64,000 nt of DNA from Capnocytophaga stomatis (GTDB lineage: Bacteria; Bacteroidota; Bacteroidia; Flavobacteriales; Flavobacteriaceae), in assembly GCF_002302635.1 (NCBI RefSeq), contig NZ_CP022387.1, positions 558,001-622,000 of the forward strand, read 5' to 3'. Of the stretch, positions 1 to 9,612 are shown in pieces; the stretch's first letter is position 1; each line of letters opens with the position of its first letter. Below the pieces are notes generated by a model. It was given only the letters and a program-made list of their open reading frames with translations, ran no database searches and was not told the origin of the DNA. A program made the translations under genes and the position numbers.

Positions 1-2015
1 ATATCCAGTCTTGTGCCACTGTAAACAATTTGTTCCAATTCCTTCAAAAACTCATCCATTTCCAGACCTTTTGCTTTGGCAATATCCGGCAAAGGCAATT
101 TTCTGTCTATATTCTGAATAATATACAATTTCAAAGAAGAATTAGACCCAGTGGTTTTCACTATTAAATCTTCGGCACGCAGGATATCATTCTCCTCTAC
201 ATATTTGCCGATTAATTCAATAAATTCGCTTCCATATTTTTTGGCTTTTCCTTCTCCAACTCCGTGAACATTAGTAAGTTCTGATATTGTAATCGGATAT
301 TTCAGAGCCATATCCTCCAACGAAGGGTCTTGAAAAACAACAAATGGCGGAACTCCTTTTTTCTTCGCAACTCTTTTGCGTAAATCCTTTAACATTCCCA
401 AAAGAACTTCGTCGGCAACGCCTCCACCAGCGGTATTCACATCTTCGGTGTCTTCCTCGTAAACGTGGTCTTCAGTCATCATAAAAGATGTAACGTTTTC
501 AAGAAAATTTCGTCCTTTATCTGTTATAAACATCACCCCGTAAGTTTCTATATCCTTACGAATCAGCCCACTAACCATAACCTGACGAAGTAACGCCATC
601 CAATACAAATCATCTTTGTCTTTACCGATACCAAAAAAAGGTTGCTCGTCAATTTTATGTGATTTTATCAAGGCTGTCACCTTCCCTACCAAGGTATTTA
701 CAATTTCTTTCGCTTTGAACTTCTGTTTAGTGGATATTATGACATTCAATAACTTAACAACATCATCTTTAGCTTCTTTCTTAACTTTCGGATGTCGTAC
801 GTTGTCATCCATATCAGCTCCTTCTCCGTTTACTTCATCAAATTCTTCTCCGAAATAATGCAAAATAAATTTACGACGAGAGCTTGAAGTTTCTGCATAG
901 GCAACGATATCTTGCAACAAAGCCTGACCGATTTCTTGTTCGGCAATGGGTTTGCCTACCATAAACTTCTCTAATTTTTCAACATCTTTGTAAGAATAGA
1001 AAGCCAAACAATGCCCTTCACCGCCGTCACGCCCGGCACGCCCGGTTTCTTGATAATAACTTTCAATACTTTTTGGAATGTCGTGGTGAATTACAAAACG
1101 CACATCGGGCTTGTCAATTCCCATACCAAAGGCAATAGTAGCAACAACCACATCAACTTCTTCCATTAGGAACATATCCTGATGTTTAGCCCGAGTTTTA
1201 GCGTCTAATCCTGCGTGATAAGGAACTGCTGTTATTCCATTAACTTGCAGAGTTTGAGCAAGCTCTTCTACTTTTTTTCGGCTTAAGCAATAAATAATTC
1301 CTGATTTCTTGCTATTTTGTTTTACAAAGCGGATAATATCTGCATCTACATTTTTCGTTTTCGGACGCACCTCATAATATAAATTAGGACGGTTAAATGA
1401 AGATTTGAAAACATTGGCATCGGACATTCCTAAGTTCTTCAAAATATCTTCCTGGACCTTTGGTGTTGCCGTAGCGGTCAACGCCACTATGGGAATATCC
1501 TCCCCTAATCGGTCTATAATAGTTCGTATATTGCGGTACTCCGGACGAAAATCGTGCCCCCATTCCGAGATACAATGTGCCTCATCCACAGCTACAAACG
1601 ATATAGGAATTGTTTTCAAAAAGTTAGCATACTCATCTTTTATTAAAGATTCGGGTGCTACATATAATAGTTTTGTTTTCTTATTACTGATATCGTCCAT
1701 CACCTCACGAATTTCGCTTTTGGTGAGTGATGAATTTAAAACGTGTGCAACGCTATCCGTTGATGAAATCCCGCGCATTGCATCTACTTGATTTTTCATC
1801 AGCGCAATTAACGGAGATATAACAATAGCCGTACCTTCCAAAACCAATGCAGGAAGCTGATAACATAACGATTTTCCTCCTCCTGTTGGCATAATAACAA
1901 ACGTATCCTTTCCGCTGATAACACTTTGTATAATTTCCTGCTGATGCCCTTTGAAGCTGTCAAAACCGAAGTAATGCTTCAAAGCACTTTGTAAATCATT
2001 TTTAGCCGTTTCCAT
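1..2015 (-). CDS. recQ: ATP-dependent DNA helicase RecQ (C-terminus cut by window edge)
   Basis: A superfamily 2 3'-5' DNA helicase for repair and recombination. Reading the minus strand from the ATG at 2015 gives METAKNDLQSALKHYF, then motif I (PTGGGKS, about residue 50), the Walker B box DEAHCISEWGHDFRP typical of RecQ, motif III TATAT, and motif VI QETGRAGRDG. After the helicase core come the RQC winged-helix region and an HRDC-like segment near residues 550-640 (VHGVGEGKAKKYG). About 671 residues are visible with no stop, so the last part lies left of position 1; Bacteroidetes RecQ is usually 700-730 residues. It is divergent from the sugar-phosphate isomerase gene at 2103, a common flavobacterial arrangement. 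The identification is secure; only the end is missing. Confidence 0.96.
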   Translation of the reverse strand, partial: METAKNDLQSALKHYFGFDSFKGHQQEIIQSVISGKDTFVIMPTGGGKSLCYQLPALVLEGTAIVISPLIALMKNQVDAMRGISSTDSVAHVLNSSLTKSEIREVMDDISNKKTKLLYVAPESLIKDEYANFLKTIPISFVAVDEAHCISEWGHDFRPEYRNIRTIIDRLGEDIPIVALTATATPKVQEDILKNLGMSDANVFKSSFNRPNLYYEVRPKTKNVDADIIRFVKQNSKKSGIIYCLSRKKVEELAQTLQVNGITAVPYHAGLDAKTRAKHQDMFLMEEVDVVVATIAFGMGIDKPDVRFVIHHDIPKSIESYYQETGRAGRDGGEGHCLAFYSYKDVEKLEKFMVGKPIAEQEIGQALLQDIVAYAETSSSRRKFILHYFGEEFDEVNGEGADMDDNVRHPKVKKEAKDDVVKLLNVIISTKQKFKAKEIVNTLVGKVTALIKSHKIDEQPFFGIGKDKDDLYWMALLRQVMVSGLIRKDIETYGVMFITDKGRNFLENVTSFMMTEDHVYEEDTEDVNTAGGGVADEVLLGMLKDLRKRVAKKKGVPPFVVFQDPSLEDMALKYPITISELTNVHGVGEGKAKKYGSEFIELIGKYVEENDILRAEDLIVKTTGSNSSLKLYIIQNIDRKLPLPDIAKAKGLEMDEFLKELEQIVYSGTRLD

Positions 2016-2038
2016 CTAAATTATATCTATATTTTATC

Positions 2039-2046
2039 TAACTTTG
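2039..2046 (+). promoter_or_regulatory. Bacteroidetes -7 box for the isomerase gene
   Basis: TAACTTTG matches the TAnnTTTG consensus of the Bacteroidetes primary sigma factor. It lies 57 nt upstream of the ATG at 2103. No clear TTG -33 element stands at the expected distance, so this is a partial match. Confidence 0.5.
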
Positions 2047-2102
2047 CGAACATAAAAGTACAACATTTTTTTTAATTGACAATAAAAAAAGTAAAAAAAT
2101 TA

Positions 2103-3065
2103 ATGGAAACTAAAAAAATCATAGAAATTGCAAGAAAAACAATTGAAGAAGAAGCTAAAGCAATATCAAATTTAGCTGATTTTATAGATGATAATTTTAT
2201 AAAATCTGTTAATTACATACTAAATTCAAAAGGAAGAGTAGTTATTACCGGAATTGGAAAAAGTGCCATTATTGCCAGCAAAATTGTAGCTACAATGAAC
2301 TCAACAGGCACTCCCGCCATTTTTATGCACGCCGCCGACGCCATCCACGGGGATTTGGGCATCATTCAAGAAGATGATGTGGTAATCTGTATTTCAAAAA
2401 GTGGGAACACTCCCGAGATAAAAGTACTCGTTCCTTTATTAAAAAGAGGTAATAATAAGCTGATTGCCATTACATCAAACAAAAATTCAGTTTTAGGGCA
2501 ACAAGCAGATTGTGTACTCTATGCTCACGTTGAAAAAGAAGCCTGCCCGAATAATTTAGCTCCGACTACAAGCACCACAGCTCAATTAGTTCTGGGAGAT
2601 GCTTTAGCGATATGCCTACTGGAAATGAAGCAATTTGGCAGTAGTGATTTTGCAAAATATCACCCTGGAGGAGCTTTGGGCAAACGCTTATATTTAAAAG
2701 TATCGGATATTGTGGCAAATAACCAAAAACCACAAGTTTCACCCGAAACAGACATCAAAAAAGTAATTGTGGAAATTTCGGAAAAAATGCTTGGAGCCAC
2801 CGCTGTAATTGACGGACAAAATATCATTGGCGTTGTAACAGACGGAGATATCCGAAGAATGTTAAGCAAAACCGACACAATAACAGGGCTCACCGCAAAG
2901 GACGTTATGACCGCAAATCCTAAAACGATTGACGCGAACACCTTAGCCATTGACGCTCTTGATGTTATGGAAACAAACAAAATCACTCAACTGCTCGTTA
3001 CCGAAAACAATTCATATATAGGTGTGGTTCATCTGCATAATTTGGTACAAGAAGGTTTGATTTAA
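2103..3065 (+). CDS. kdsD: Arabinose-5-phosphate isomerase, KpsF/GutQ (KdsD) family
   Basis: Interconverts ribulose 5-phosphate and arabinose 5-phosphate, the first step to the Kdo sugar of lipopolysaccharide, in the cytoplasm. An SIS domain fills roughly residues 30-170 (phosphosugar loop SKSGNTPEI, and HAADAIHGDLG) and two CBS motifs fill about 200-320 (VVTDGDIRRML). At 320 codons it has the family's normal length. The reading frame is open upstream to a TTG at 2076, but the ATG at 2103 gives the family's usual N-terminus (METKKIIEIARKTIEEE) and a better distance from the -7 box. In Flavobacteriia this gene commonly sits beside recQ, as here. Confidence 0.93.
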   Translation: METKKIIEIARKTIEEEAKAISNLADFIDDNFIKSVNYILNSKGRVVITGIGKSAIIASKIVATMNSTGTPAIFMHAADAIHGDLGIIQEDDVVICISKSGNTPEIKVLVPLLKRGNNKLIAITSNKNSVLGQQADCVLYAHVEKEACPNNLAPTTSTTAQLVLGDALAICLLEMKQFGSSDFAKYHPGGALGKRLYLKVSDIVANNQKPQVSPETDIKKVIVEISEKMLGATAVIDGQNIIGVVTDGDIRRMLSKTDTITGLTAKDVMTANPKTIDANTLAIDALDVMETNKITQLLVTENNSYIGVVHLHNLVQEGLI

Positions 3066-3082
3066 TTTTCAAAATAATCTAA

Positions 3083-3124
3083 AAAATTCCCGTACAAAGC
3101 ATTAATTGTATGGGATTTTTTTGT
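3083..3124. terminator. Rho-independent terminator after kdsD
   Basis: An imperfect hairpin (CCCGTACAA pairing with TTGTATGGG) is followed by a run of T. It sits between two converging genes and the left A-run could serve the minus strand too. Confidence 0.7.
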
Positions 3125-3128
3125 AAAA

Positions 3129-4139
3129 TTATTGATTTTCAGAGGAATAATTTTCAATTGCTCTTTTCAAAATAGAAAGAATTTTTCGGCGAAATCTACG
3201 AGGACTAATTACTTCTATCGAACTTCCAAATCCTAAAAATAAACGTTCCAATTCAAAATTATGACGAACTTTAATCTTGAAAATCGTTCCGTTTTCTTTT
3301 TCTTCCAAAATAACTTGCGAATGATGAAAAGGCTTGGTTTTGACGTAATTCGCATTAATTCTATCAACAAAAAACACGATTTCTTCTATGGGATTTCCTT
3401 CCGAAACAGTTACACCTACAACGTCCTTGAAATATTCATCAGCGTTTATATTTTTATTAACATACGGAATATCAATAATTTGCAAACCTTCTATTCGGTC
3501 TAAAGCTAATGTAAGTAACGTTGTTTTATGATAACACACCACAAACCAACGATTGTTAAACTCTTTCAGAAATTGCGGATGCACTTCCAAAATGTTAGTT
3601 TGCCGAGCTTTAAAAGACTTATAATGAACTTCTAACGCTTTTTTCTGCTGTATGGCTTTATAAATGGGGTCGATGTATTCCAATCCTCGTAAAAATTCGT
3701 TTTTATCCAAATGAATTATTGTAGAATTTTGACTATCTTTCCCAAAAACAGAATCTTCCAAACGATGAATAATTCCATTCATATCCTTGAAAAAGGAAAA
3801 ATCTTTGAATTCTTTTAACAATTGTATGGCGTCTCCCATCAATTTAATATCATTCTGTGATATTGGCGTATTTTTAATGCTATAATCGGGGTCGGAATAC
3901 CTATAGTACTTATTTTCAAACACTTCAATCGGAGCGTTATATCCCATTTTATCGCTTCTCATATTTTGAATATCCAACTGAATTGTGCGTTTGCTTACCA
4001 TATCATCTTTGCCTTCATATTCGTAAAGGGCATCGGAACAAGCATCAATCAAATCCTCCAAAGTCCAACGTCTTCCGGTATTTCGCAAACACGCATCAAT
4101 GGTTTTGTATCGAATAAGTGCATTTTTATTGGTAGCCAT
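3129..4139 (-). CDS. WYL-domain transcriptional regulator
   Basis: A 336-residue DNA-binding regulator of the WYL class. The N-terminal 90 residues form a winged helix (SKRTIQLDIQNMR is the recognition-helix region). Residues about 145-240 form the ligand-sensing WYL domain (ALEVHYKSF, HPQFLKEFNNRWFVVCY), followed by the WCX extension to the C-terminus. WYL proteins sense small molecules or nucleic-acid ligands and are frequent in defence islands, but nothing near this gene suggests defence: the neighbours are kdsD and etfBA. Its target cannot be told from the sequence. Confidence 0.88.
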   Translation of the reverse strand: MATNKNALIRYKTIDACLRNTGRRWTLEDLIDACSDALYEYEGKDDMVSKRTIQLDIQNMRSDKMGYNAPIEVFENKYYRYSDPDYSIKNTPISQNDIKLMGDAIQLLKEFKDFSFFKDMNGIIHRLEDSVFGKDSQNSTIIHLDKNEFLRGLEYIDPIYKAIQQKKALEVHYKSFKARQTNILEVHPQFLKEFNNRWFVVCYHKTTLLTLALDRIEGLQIIDIPYVNKNINADEYFKDVVGVTVSEGNPIEEIVFFVDRINANYVKTKPFHHSQVILEEKENGTIFKIKVRHNFELERLFLGFGSSIEVISPRRFRRKILSILKRAIENYSSENQ

Positions 4140-4351
4140 AATTCACTGATTTTAAAATAGAAAACTTCTGTATCTTATATTTTTTTATCTTCTTAAAACT
4201 CAAATATCATCAAAAATATTTTAAATAATTTGGTAAATATCACTTTACTTCTCTCCCACAAAGAACGTAAAAAGCGGATAAATACACAAATCAATTCCAA
4301 AAAATTTCAGCCATAAATACAACTTGAGAACTGTTTTCTTACCGAAAATAT

Positions 4352-4382
4352 TTGTATAATATCTATTTTTTTTTGACCTTTG
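4352..4382 (+). promoter_or_regulatory. Promoter of etfBA
   Basis: TTG at 4352-4354, a 20-nt spacer, then GACCTTTG at 4375-4382, one mismatch from TAnnTTTG. The expected transcript start is about 15 nt before the etfB ATG. Confidence 0.6.
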
Positions 4383-4404
4383 TCATATTTTAATTTTAAA
4401 GATT

Positions 4405-5151
4405 ATGAAGATATTAGTATGTATAAGTAGCGTTCCTGACACTACTTCAAAAATAAATTTCACGGATGAAAATCGTAAATTCGATTCCAATGGCGTTCAA
4501 TTCATTATCAACCCTAACGATGAATACGGGCTTACTAAAGCTATTATTCTTAAAGAAAAACTTGGAGCTTCCATCACTTTAATTAATGTTGGAACTGCCG
4601 AAACAGAACCCACTTTGCGAAAAGCTTTTGCCCTTGGTGCTGATGATATTGTACGCATCAATGCTGTTGCTTCTGACGGATTTTTTGTAGCTTCACAAAT
4701 TGCTAAAATTGCAAAAGAAGGAAGTTACGACCTGATTATCACGGGAAAAGAATCTATCGACTACAACGGCGGAATGGTAGGCGGAATGGTTGCAGCCATT
4801 TTAGATTATCCTTTTGTGAACAAATGCACAAGTTTGGAAATTGATGGAAATTCCGTATCTGCTGAACGTGAAATTGATGGCGGAAAAGAGAAAATTTCTG
4901 CAAAACTTCCTGTTGTTATCGCCGGACAAAAAGGTTTGGTACACGAAAAAGATTTGCGTATTCCAAATATGAGAAATCTTATGGCTGCCCGAACCAAACA
5001 AATCATGGTTGTAGAGGCTGAAAATTCAGAAAACAAAACGGAAACTGTTGGTTTTGAAAAACTTCCGGCTAAGCAACCTGTAAAAATGATTTCTTCTGAC
5101 AATTTGGATGAACTAATCAATCTTTTGCATAACGAGGCAAAGGTAATATAA
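4405..5151 (+). CDS. etfB: Electron transfer flavoprotein beta subunit
   Basis: The smaller subunit of the heterodimeric flavoprotein that accepts electrons from acyl-CoA and related dehydrogenases and passes them to ETF:quinone oxidoreductase; cytoplasmic. The N-terminal MKILVCISSVPDTTSKI, the adenine-nucleotide-binding loop ITGKESIDYNGGMVGGMVA and the recognition-loop region LRIPNMRNLMAARTKQI are typical. At 248 residues it has the normal length. The alpha-subunit gene follows after 60 nt on the same strand. Confidence 0.96.
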   Translation: MKILVCISSVPDTTSKINFTDENRKFDSNGVQFIINPNDEYGLTKAIILKEKLGASITLINVGTAETEPTLRKAFALGADDIVRINAVASDGFFVASQIAKIAKEGSYDLIITGKESIDYNGGMVGGMVAAILDYPFVNKCTSLEIDGNSVSAEREIDGGKEKISAKLPVVIAGQKGLVHEKDLRIPNMRNLMAARTKQIMVVEAENSENKTETVGFEKLPAKQPVKMISSDNLDELINLLHNEAKVI

Positions 5152-5211
5152 CAATCAAACCACTGATTTACTGAATATTAAAATCAAAAAATCATTTAAA
5201 AAAATACGAAA

Positions 5212-6171
5212 ATGTCAATATTAATATATGCCGATTCCGAAAATGGAAAATTGAAAAAATCTGCTTTTGAGGTAGCTTCTTACGCGAAAGCCATCGCAGA
5301 TAAGCAAAGTACATCTGTCACTGCTGTTGTAATAAACACTGACTACGTTACTTCTTTAGGAAACTACGGAGTGAATAAAGTAATACGCATCAAAGATGAA
5401 AAATTAAATCACTTTTCACCGAAATCGTATTCATCTGTATTAAAGCAAGTTGCAGAAAAAGAAAATAGCCAAATCATTATCTTGAGTTCTTCTTCCAATT
5501 CAAAAGCAATAGCTCCGTTTGTGGCTATTGCATTGCAGGCTGGCTGTGTTTCAAATGTAATTTCACTTCCTGAAGATAGTGATAATTTCAATGTTAAAAG
5601 CAATATTTTCTCAAACAAAGCCATCAGCACAACAAAAATCACCACGGCTAAAAAAGTAATCAGCTTGGCTGGAAATGCTTACGGATTGAAAGAGAATCCT
5701 GCAAACGTTTCTGTGGAAGATTTTTTTCCCTCATTGGCAGAAAATGATTTCGACATTACGGTAAACAGCACTGAAAAAAACAGTGGAAAAGTTTCTTTAG
5801 ATGATGCTTCTATCGTTGTTTCAGGCGGAAGAGGATTAAAGGGACCTGAAAACTGGGGAATGATTGAGGAACTGGCTGAAGTTCTGGGAGCTGCAACCGC
5901 TTGCTCAAAACCCGTTGCCGATATGGATTGGCGTCCTCACGAAGAACACGTAGGGCAAACAGGAAAGCCAATTGCAACCAATTTGTATATTGCTATCGGA
6001 ATTTCAGGAGCTATACAACACTTGGCTGGCGTAAATGCTTCAAAAGTGAAAGTTGTTATCAACACCGACGAAAACGCTCCTTTTTTCAAGGCTGCCGATT
6101 ATGGCATTGTTGGTGATGCTTTTGAAGTAGTTCCAAAATTGATTGAAAAATTAAAAGCTTTTAAAGAATAA
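5212..6171 (+). CDS. etfA: Electron transfer flavoprotein alpha subunit
   Basis: Partner of the beta subunit encoded just upstream; it holds the FAD. The C-terminal FAD-binding domain is clear from about residue 205: VVSGGRGLKGPENW, then VGQTGKPIATNLYIAIGISGA (the flavin-binding stretch) and NTDENAPFFKAADYGIVGD. At 319 residues it is full length. A strong hairpin terminator follows, so etfBA is a two-gene unit. Confidence 0.96.
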   Translation: MSILIYADSENGKLKKSAFEVASYAKAIADKQSTSVTAVVINTDYVTSLGNYGVNKVIRIKDEKLNHFSPKSYSSVLKQVAEKENSQIIILSSSSNSKAIAPFVAIALQAGCVSNVISLPEDSDNFNVKSNIFSNKAISTTKITTAKKVISLAGNAYGLKENPANVSVEDFFPSLAENDFDITVNSTEKNSGKVSLDDASIVVSGGRGLKGPENWGMIEELAEVLGAATACSKPVADMDWRPHEEHVGQTGKPIATNLYIAIGISGAIQHLAGVNASKVKVVINTDENAPFFKAADYGIVGDAFEVVPKLIEKLKAFKE

Positions 6172-6190
6172 AAAACATATTTCAAAAAAC

Positions 6191-6224
6191 AAAAAACTCG
6201 CAAAATAAATTGCGAGTTTTTTTA
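6191..6224. terminator. Bidirectional terminator between etfA and hemC
   Basis: ACTCGCAA pairs with TTGCGAGT around a 6-nt loop, with A-run before and T-run after. It serves etfA and, on the other strand, hemC. Confidence 0.85.
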
Positions 6225-6246
6225 TTAAACTTTACAAATTCTGTAA

Positions 6247-7161
6247 TTACGAACTTCTGTTGATAAGTTGTTGCATTATTTCTTTTCCTCCAGAATTAAG
6301 AACTTTTTCAGCACATCTTTTTCCGAAATTTTCAAAATCTTTCTCATCTGTTCTTTCACAAACGTACACTTTTTCTCTTCCGTCCAAAGAAAATAAAGCT
6401 CCCTCAAAAAGAATTTCTCCTTCTTTAATTTGAGCAAACGCACCGATTGGGGCTGTACATCCTCCCTCTAAAGTCTTTAAAAATTCACGTTCTATATGCG
6501 TGCAAATATCTGTATGTAAATCATTTAATTTTGAAACCGCTTCACAAGAAAAAGTATCTTCCTCATTTACAACCACAACCATCGCCCCTTGTGCCGGAGC
6601 AGGAATCATCCAATCCAAAGTAATGTAATTTTCAGGTTTTTTGTTAATTCTTTCCAATCCTGCAGCTGCAAAAACAGCTCCGTCCCAATCATTTTCTTGC
6701 AATTTTTGCAAACGCGTGTTCACATTTCCTCGCAAATTTTCAACTTTATGACTAGGGAATTTGTGCAACCATTGTGCCTTTCTGCGTAAACTTCCGGTGG
6801 CGATAGTAGCTTCTGTTTGCAGGAAATCTAAATTGTTTTTATACACCAAAATATCGTGTACATTAGCTCTTTTCAAAACGGCTTTTTGCACAATTCCCTT
6901 TGGTAATGAAGTTGGTACATCTTTCATACTATGTACGGCAATATCCACTTTTCCTGTTATCATCGCCACATCCAGAGTTTTGGTAAAAATGCCTGTAATT
7001 CCCATTTCGTACAAAGGCTTGTCCAGCACCAAATCACCATCTGATTTTACAGAAATTATTTCTGTTTGGTAGCCTAATTCTTCCAATTTGCTTTTAACAG
7101 TATGAGCCTGCCAAAGGGCAAGCTCACTATCACGAGTTCCAATACGGATTATTTTTGTCAT
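6247..7161 (-). CDS. hemC: Porphobilinogen deaminase (hydroxymethylbilane synthase)
   Basis: Condenses four porphobilinogen units into hydroxymethylbilane in haem synthesis. Visible signatures: IIRIGTRDSELALWQA at the N-terminus, the substrate-binding segment ATGSLRRKAQW, and EGGCTAPIGAFA, whose Cys carries the dipyrromethane cofactor. At 304 residues it has normal length. It lies 11 nt downstream of hemA on the same strand, so the two are surely co-transcribed. Other haem genes such as hemB, hemD and hemE are not in this window. Confidence 0.97.
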   Translation of the reverse strand: MTKIIRIGTRDSELALWQAHTVKSKLEELGYQTEIISVKSDGDLVLDKPLYEMGITGIFTKTLDVAMITGKVDIAVHSMKDVPTSLPKGIVQKAVLKRANVHDILVYKNNLDFLQTEATIATGSLRRKAQWLHKFPSHKVENLRGNVNTRLQKLQENDWDGAVFAAAGLERINKKPENYITLDWMIPAPAQGAMVVVVNEEDTFSCEAVSKLNDLHTDICTHIEREFLKTLEGGCTAPIGAFAQIKEGEILFEGALFSLDGREKVYVCERTDEKDFENFGKRCAEKVLNSGGKEIMQQLINRSS

Positions 7162-7172
7162 TTTATTATTTT

Positions 7173-8426
7173 TTATCCTTCAACTACTTCTAACTGAAAT
7201 ACTTGTTGCATCCAATTGATACTTTCTTCCGATGCTTGTGAATCTTTTAAATGATTTACAAAATGTGTAGTTATTTTTTGAATAATTCGGCTGCTAATTA
7301 TTTCAGCTTGCTGTTCATTGAAATCTTGAATTTTTTTACGTTGAAAATCCAACTCTGCTAATTTCAAGCTTTCCAATTTTGATTTCAAAGCCTGAATAGT
7401 TGGTGCAAACTTCCTACTATCAAGCCATTGGAAAAATTCAGCCTTTACCTCCTCAATAATATTCAGGGCATCAGGTACGGCTTCTTTTCTGCGTTCAAGG
7501 GCTTCATCCGTAAGTTTTGAAAGAGCATCCATATGAATTAGAGTTACTCCCGAAATTTCCTGAACGTCTTCATTTACGTTTTTCGGAATGGACAAATCCA
7601 AAATAAGTATTTCCTTATTTTCAGGAATAAGTTCCTTATAAACAGTAGGTTGAGGTGCCCCCGTAGCAACTACAAGCACATCCGTTTTTTCAATTTCCGA
7701 CTTTAAATCGTCATAATTTTTTACAACCAAATCAAATTTTCCCGCTACTTGCTCGGCTTTCTCTCTGGTTCTATTAATAAGTGTAATATGCTTATTTTGA
7801 GTATGTTTAATCAAATTTTCACAAGTGTTACGCCCGATTTTACCTACTCCAAAGAGCAATATATTTTTGTTTGAAACGTCAGGAACATTCTTTAAAATGT
7901 ACTGTACCGCAGCGAAAGAAACCGAAGCGGCACCGGAAGAAAGCATTGTTTCGTTTTTGATTCGTTTACTGGCATTAATTACGCAGTTAAGAAGACGCTC
8001 CAAGAAAGAATTAGCCAATCCCTTTTCTCTTGAAAGTGAGAAACTTTGCTTTATTTGACCTATAATTTCAAAATCACCTAATATTTGGCTATCCAACCCT
8101 GTTCCTACTTGAAACAAATGTTGCACTGCATCCCGATTTTTGAACACAAAGCCTACATTTTGAAAATCATTAACCGAACCATTTGAAAATTCGCAAAGTA
8201 ACTGAATCAATTGAAAAGGATGCTCGGCGTATCCGTACAACTCAGTACGATTACACGTTGAGATAACCAAAAGTTCCTCAATGTTCTCGCTTTTTGCCTT
8301 ATCCAACAAAAGTCCCTTATTTTCAGCAGATAAGCTAAACAAACCTCGCATCGAAGCGTCAGCCTTTTTATAGCTTAGCCCAATGCAATAGAAACTTTTA
8401 TTTTTAGAAACACTGTACTGATTCAT
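7173..8426 (-). CDS. hemA: Glutamyl-tRNA reductase
   Basis: Reduces glutamyl-tRNA to glutamate-1-semialdehyde, the committed step of C5-pathway tetrapyrrole synthesis. The catalytic Cys is in ISTCNRTELYGY; the NADP-binding Rossmann loop is LLFGVGKIGRNTCENL, and the C-terminal dimerisation helix follows (417 residues in all). The frame is open to a TTG at 8453, but that triplet is part of the -7 promoter box at 8451-8458, so the ATG at 8426 is the start. First gene of the hemA-hemC operon and divergent from an AraC regulator. Confidence 0.96.
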   Translation of the reverse strand: MNQYSVSKNKSFYCIGLSYKKADASMRGLFSLSAENKGLLLDKAKSENIEELLVISTCNRTELYGYAEHPFQLIQLLCEFSNGSVNDFQNVGFVFKNRDAVQHLFQVGTGLDSQILGDFEIIGQIKQSFSLSREKGLANSFLERLLNCVINASKRIKNETMLSSGAASVSFAAVQYILKNVPDVSNKNILLFGVGKIGRNTCENLIKHTQNKHITLINRTREKAEQVAGKFDLVVKNYDDLKSEIEKTDVLVVATGAPQPTVYKELIPENKEILILDLSIPKNVNEDVQEISGVTLIHMDALSKLTDEALERRKEAVPDALNIIEEVKAEFFQWLDSRKFAPTIQALKSKLESLKLAELDFQRKKIQDFNEQQAEIISSRIIQKITTHFVNHLKDSQASEESINWMQQVFQLEVVEG

Positions 8427-8450
8427 AACTATTTCTTCCGTTTTCAATGG

Positions 8451-8458
8451 CAAAAATA
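8451..8458 (-). promoter_or_regulatory. -7 box of the hemAC promoter
   Basis: Minus-strand TATTTTTG is a perfect TAnnTTTG match 25 nt upstream of the hemA ATG. No clear TTG -33 element is seen. It shows that the longer open frame for hemA cannot be translated from this transcript. Confidence 0.6.
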
Positions 8459-8513
8459 ATGAGTTACTGAAAATAAAAATAACGCTGGAGGAACTTTTTT
8501 TGTCGCCTTATGT

Positions 8514-8542
8514 TTGTCTTTCATTTTTTTGTTTTATATTTG
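8514..8542 (+). promoter_or_regulatory. Promoter of the AraC-family gene
   Basis: TTG at 8514-8516, an 18-nt spacer and a perfect TATATTTG at 8535-8542. The leader to the ATG at 8619 is about 70 nt. Confidence 0.7.
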
Positions 8543-8618
8543 CACATATCTTCATAATTATCAGAAGAATACATAAAATAACTACAGTGAAATATAGAAT
8601 AAATCTAAATAAATTTAT

Positions 8619-9524
8619 ATGGAAAATTTGAAGCTTCTATTTTCAAAAAATACCGCAGAAAGTACCTCAGATGTACTTATCATTGACAAGGATATTATCT
8701 TCATCAAAACGGAAAATGATACTCACGAAAATATTGAATTTAAAAAAGAAATTAATCAGAATTTTATTCAAATTCACTTCAATATCAAAGGATTATCTCA
8801 TTTTTTGTTCAATGAAGGGCATTACAAAATTCCGCTTAACAACGAACGGATGTTACTGCTTTACAATCCGCAGAAAGTACTTCCGTTACACCAAGTTACG
8901 GCTCCGAAATCACAAATTATCTCACTTTTGATTTCAATTCATAAATTTCATTCTTTATTTTCAAGTGAAGCCGGATACATTGATTTTTTAAGTTTGGAAA
9001 ACAAAGACAAAAAATATTACAATGAAGACAGTATTTCGCCTGCGATGATGGTGGTTTTGCATCAAATGTTGCACGCAAATTTTCAGAGAAATCTGCAACC
9101 TCTTTATATGAAAGCAAAAGTTTATGAATTGCTGGCTTTGTATTTCAATCGCTCCAATGAGGCTGATATTGAACAATGTCCGTTTTTGGCAGACGAGGAA
9201 AGTATTTCAAAAATTCATCGGGCTAAGGAAATCATTATCAATCATATGGCTGAACCGCCAAGCCTGCAAGAATTAGCCAACGAAATAGGATTGAATATCA
9301 AAAAACTAAAAGAAGGCTTCAAACAAATTTATGGCGATTCGGTTTATGCTTTTTTGTTTGATTACAAAATGGAAGTCGCTCGAAAAATGTTAGAGAGTAA
9401 AGAACTAAATATCAATGAAGTAAGTATAAAGGTAGGATACAGTACTCCAAGTCATTTCATTGCCGCTTTCAAAAAGAAGTACGGAATCACTCCGAAAAAA
9501 TATTTGATGAAAACCGAAAGATAA
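8619..9524 (+). CDS. AraC-family transcriptional regulator next to hemAC
   Basis: A 301-residue regulator with a variable N-terminal sensing domain (about 1-190) and a C-terminal AraC DNA-binding domain of two helix-turn-helices (EPPSLQELANEIGLNIKKLK and INEVSIKVGYSTPSHFIAAF, then KKYGITPKKY). It is divergent from hemA with both promoters in the 192-nt gap. Divergent AraC-hemA pairs are common in Flavobacteriia, so control of haem synthesis is the likely role, but that is inference from position. It is 18 kb from the glycan loci and is unlikely to regulate them. Confidence 0.9.
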   Translation: MENLKLLFSKNTAESTSDVLIIDKDIIFIKTENDTHENIEFKKEINQNFIQIHFNIKGLSHFLFNEGHYKIPLNNERMLLLYNPQKVLPLHQVTAPKSQIISLLISIHKFHSLFSSEAGYIDFLSLENKDKKYYNEDSISPAMMVVLHQMLHANFQRNLQPLYMKAKVYELLALYFNRSNEADIEQCPFLADEESISKIHRAKEIIINHMAEPPSLQELANEIGLNIKKLKEGFKQIYGDSVYAFLFDYKMEVARKMLESKELNINEVSIKVGYSTPSHFIAAFKKKYGITPKKYLMKTER

Positions 9525-9555
9525 TTTTAAGAAATAAATTCTTTCACAAAAACAA

Positions 9556-9597
9556 AAGATTGAAGTTATTTTTATGTATTAACTTCAATCTTTTTCA
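9556..9597. terminator. Terminator between AraC gene and aminotransferase
   Basis: A perfect 13-bp stem (AAGATTGAAGTTA with TAACTTCAATCTT) around an 11-nt loop, flanked by A and T runs. It is suited to stopping both converging transcripts. Confidence 0.85.
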
Positions 9598-9612
9598 TTA
9601 TTAATCAATTAT

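Noticed and set aside
3129-4139. WYL regulator as part of a defence island
   Set aside because: Its neighbours are core metabolic genes (kdsD, etfBA) and no defence gene is nearby.
8619-9524. AraC regulator as controller of the glycan loci
   Set aside because: It is 18 kb away and divergent from hemA, a common pairing in Flavobacteriia; no shared site was seen near the susC promoters.
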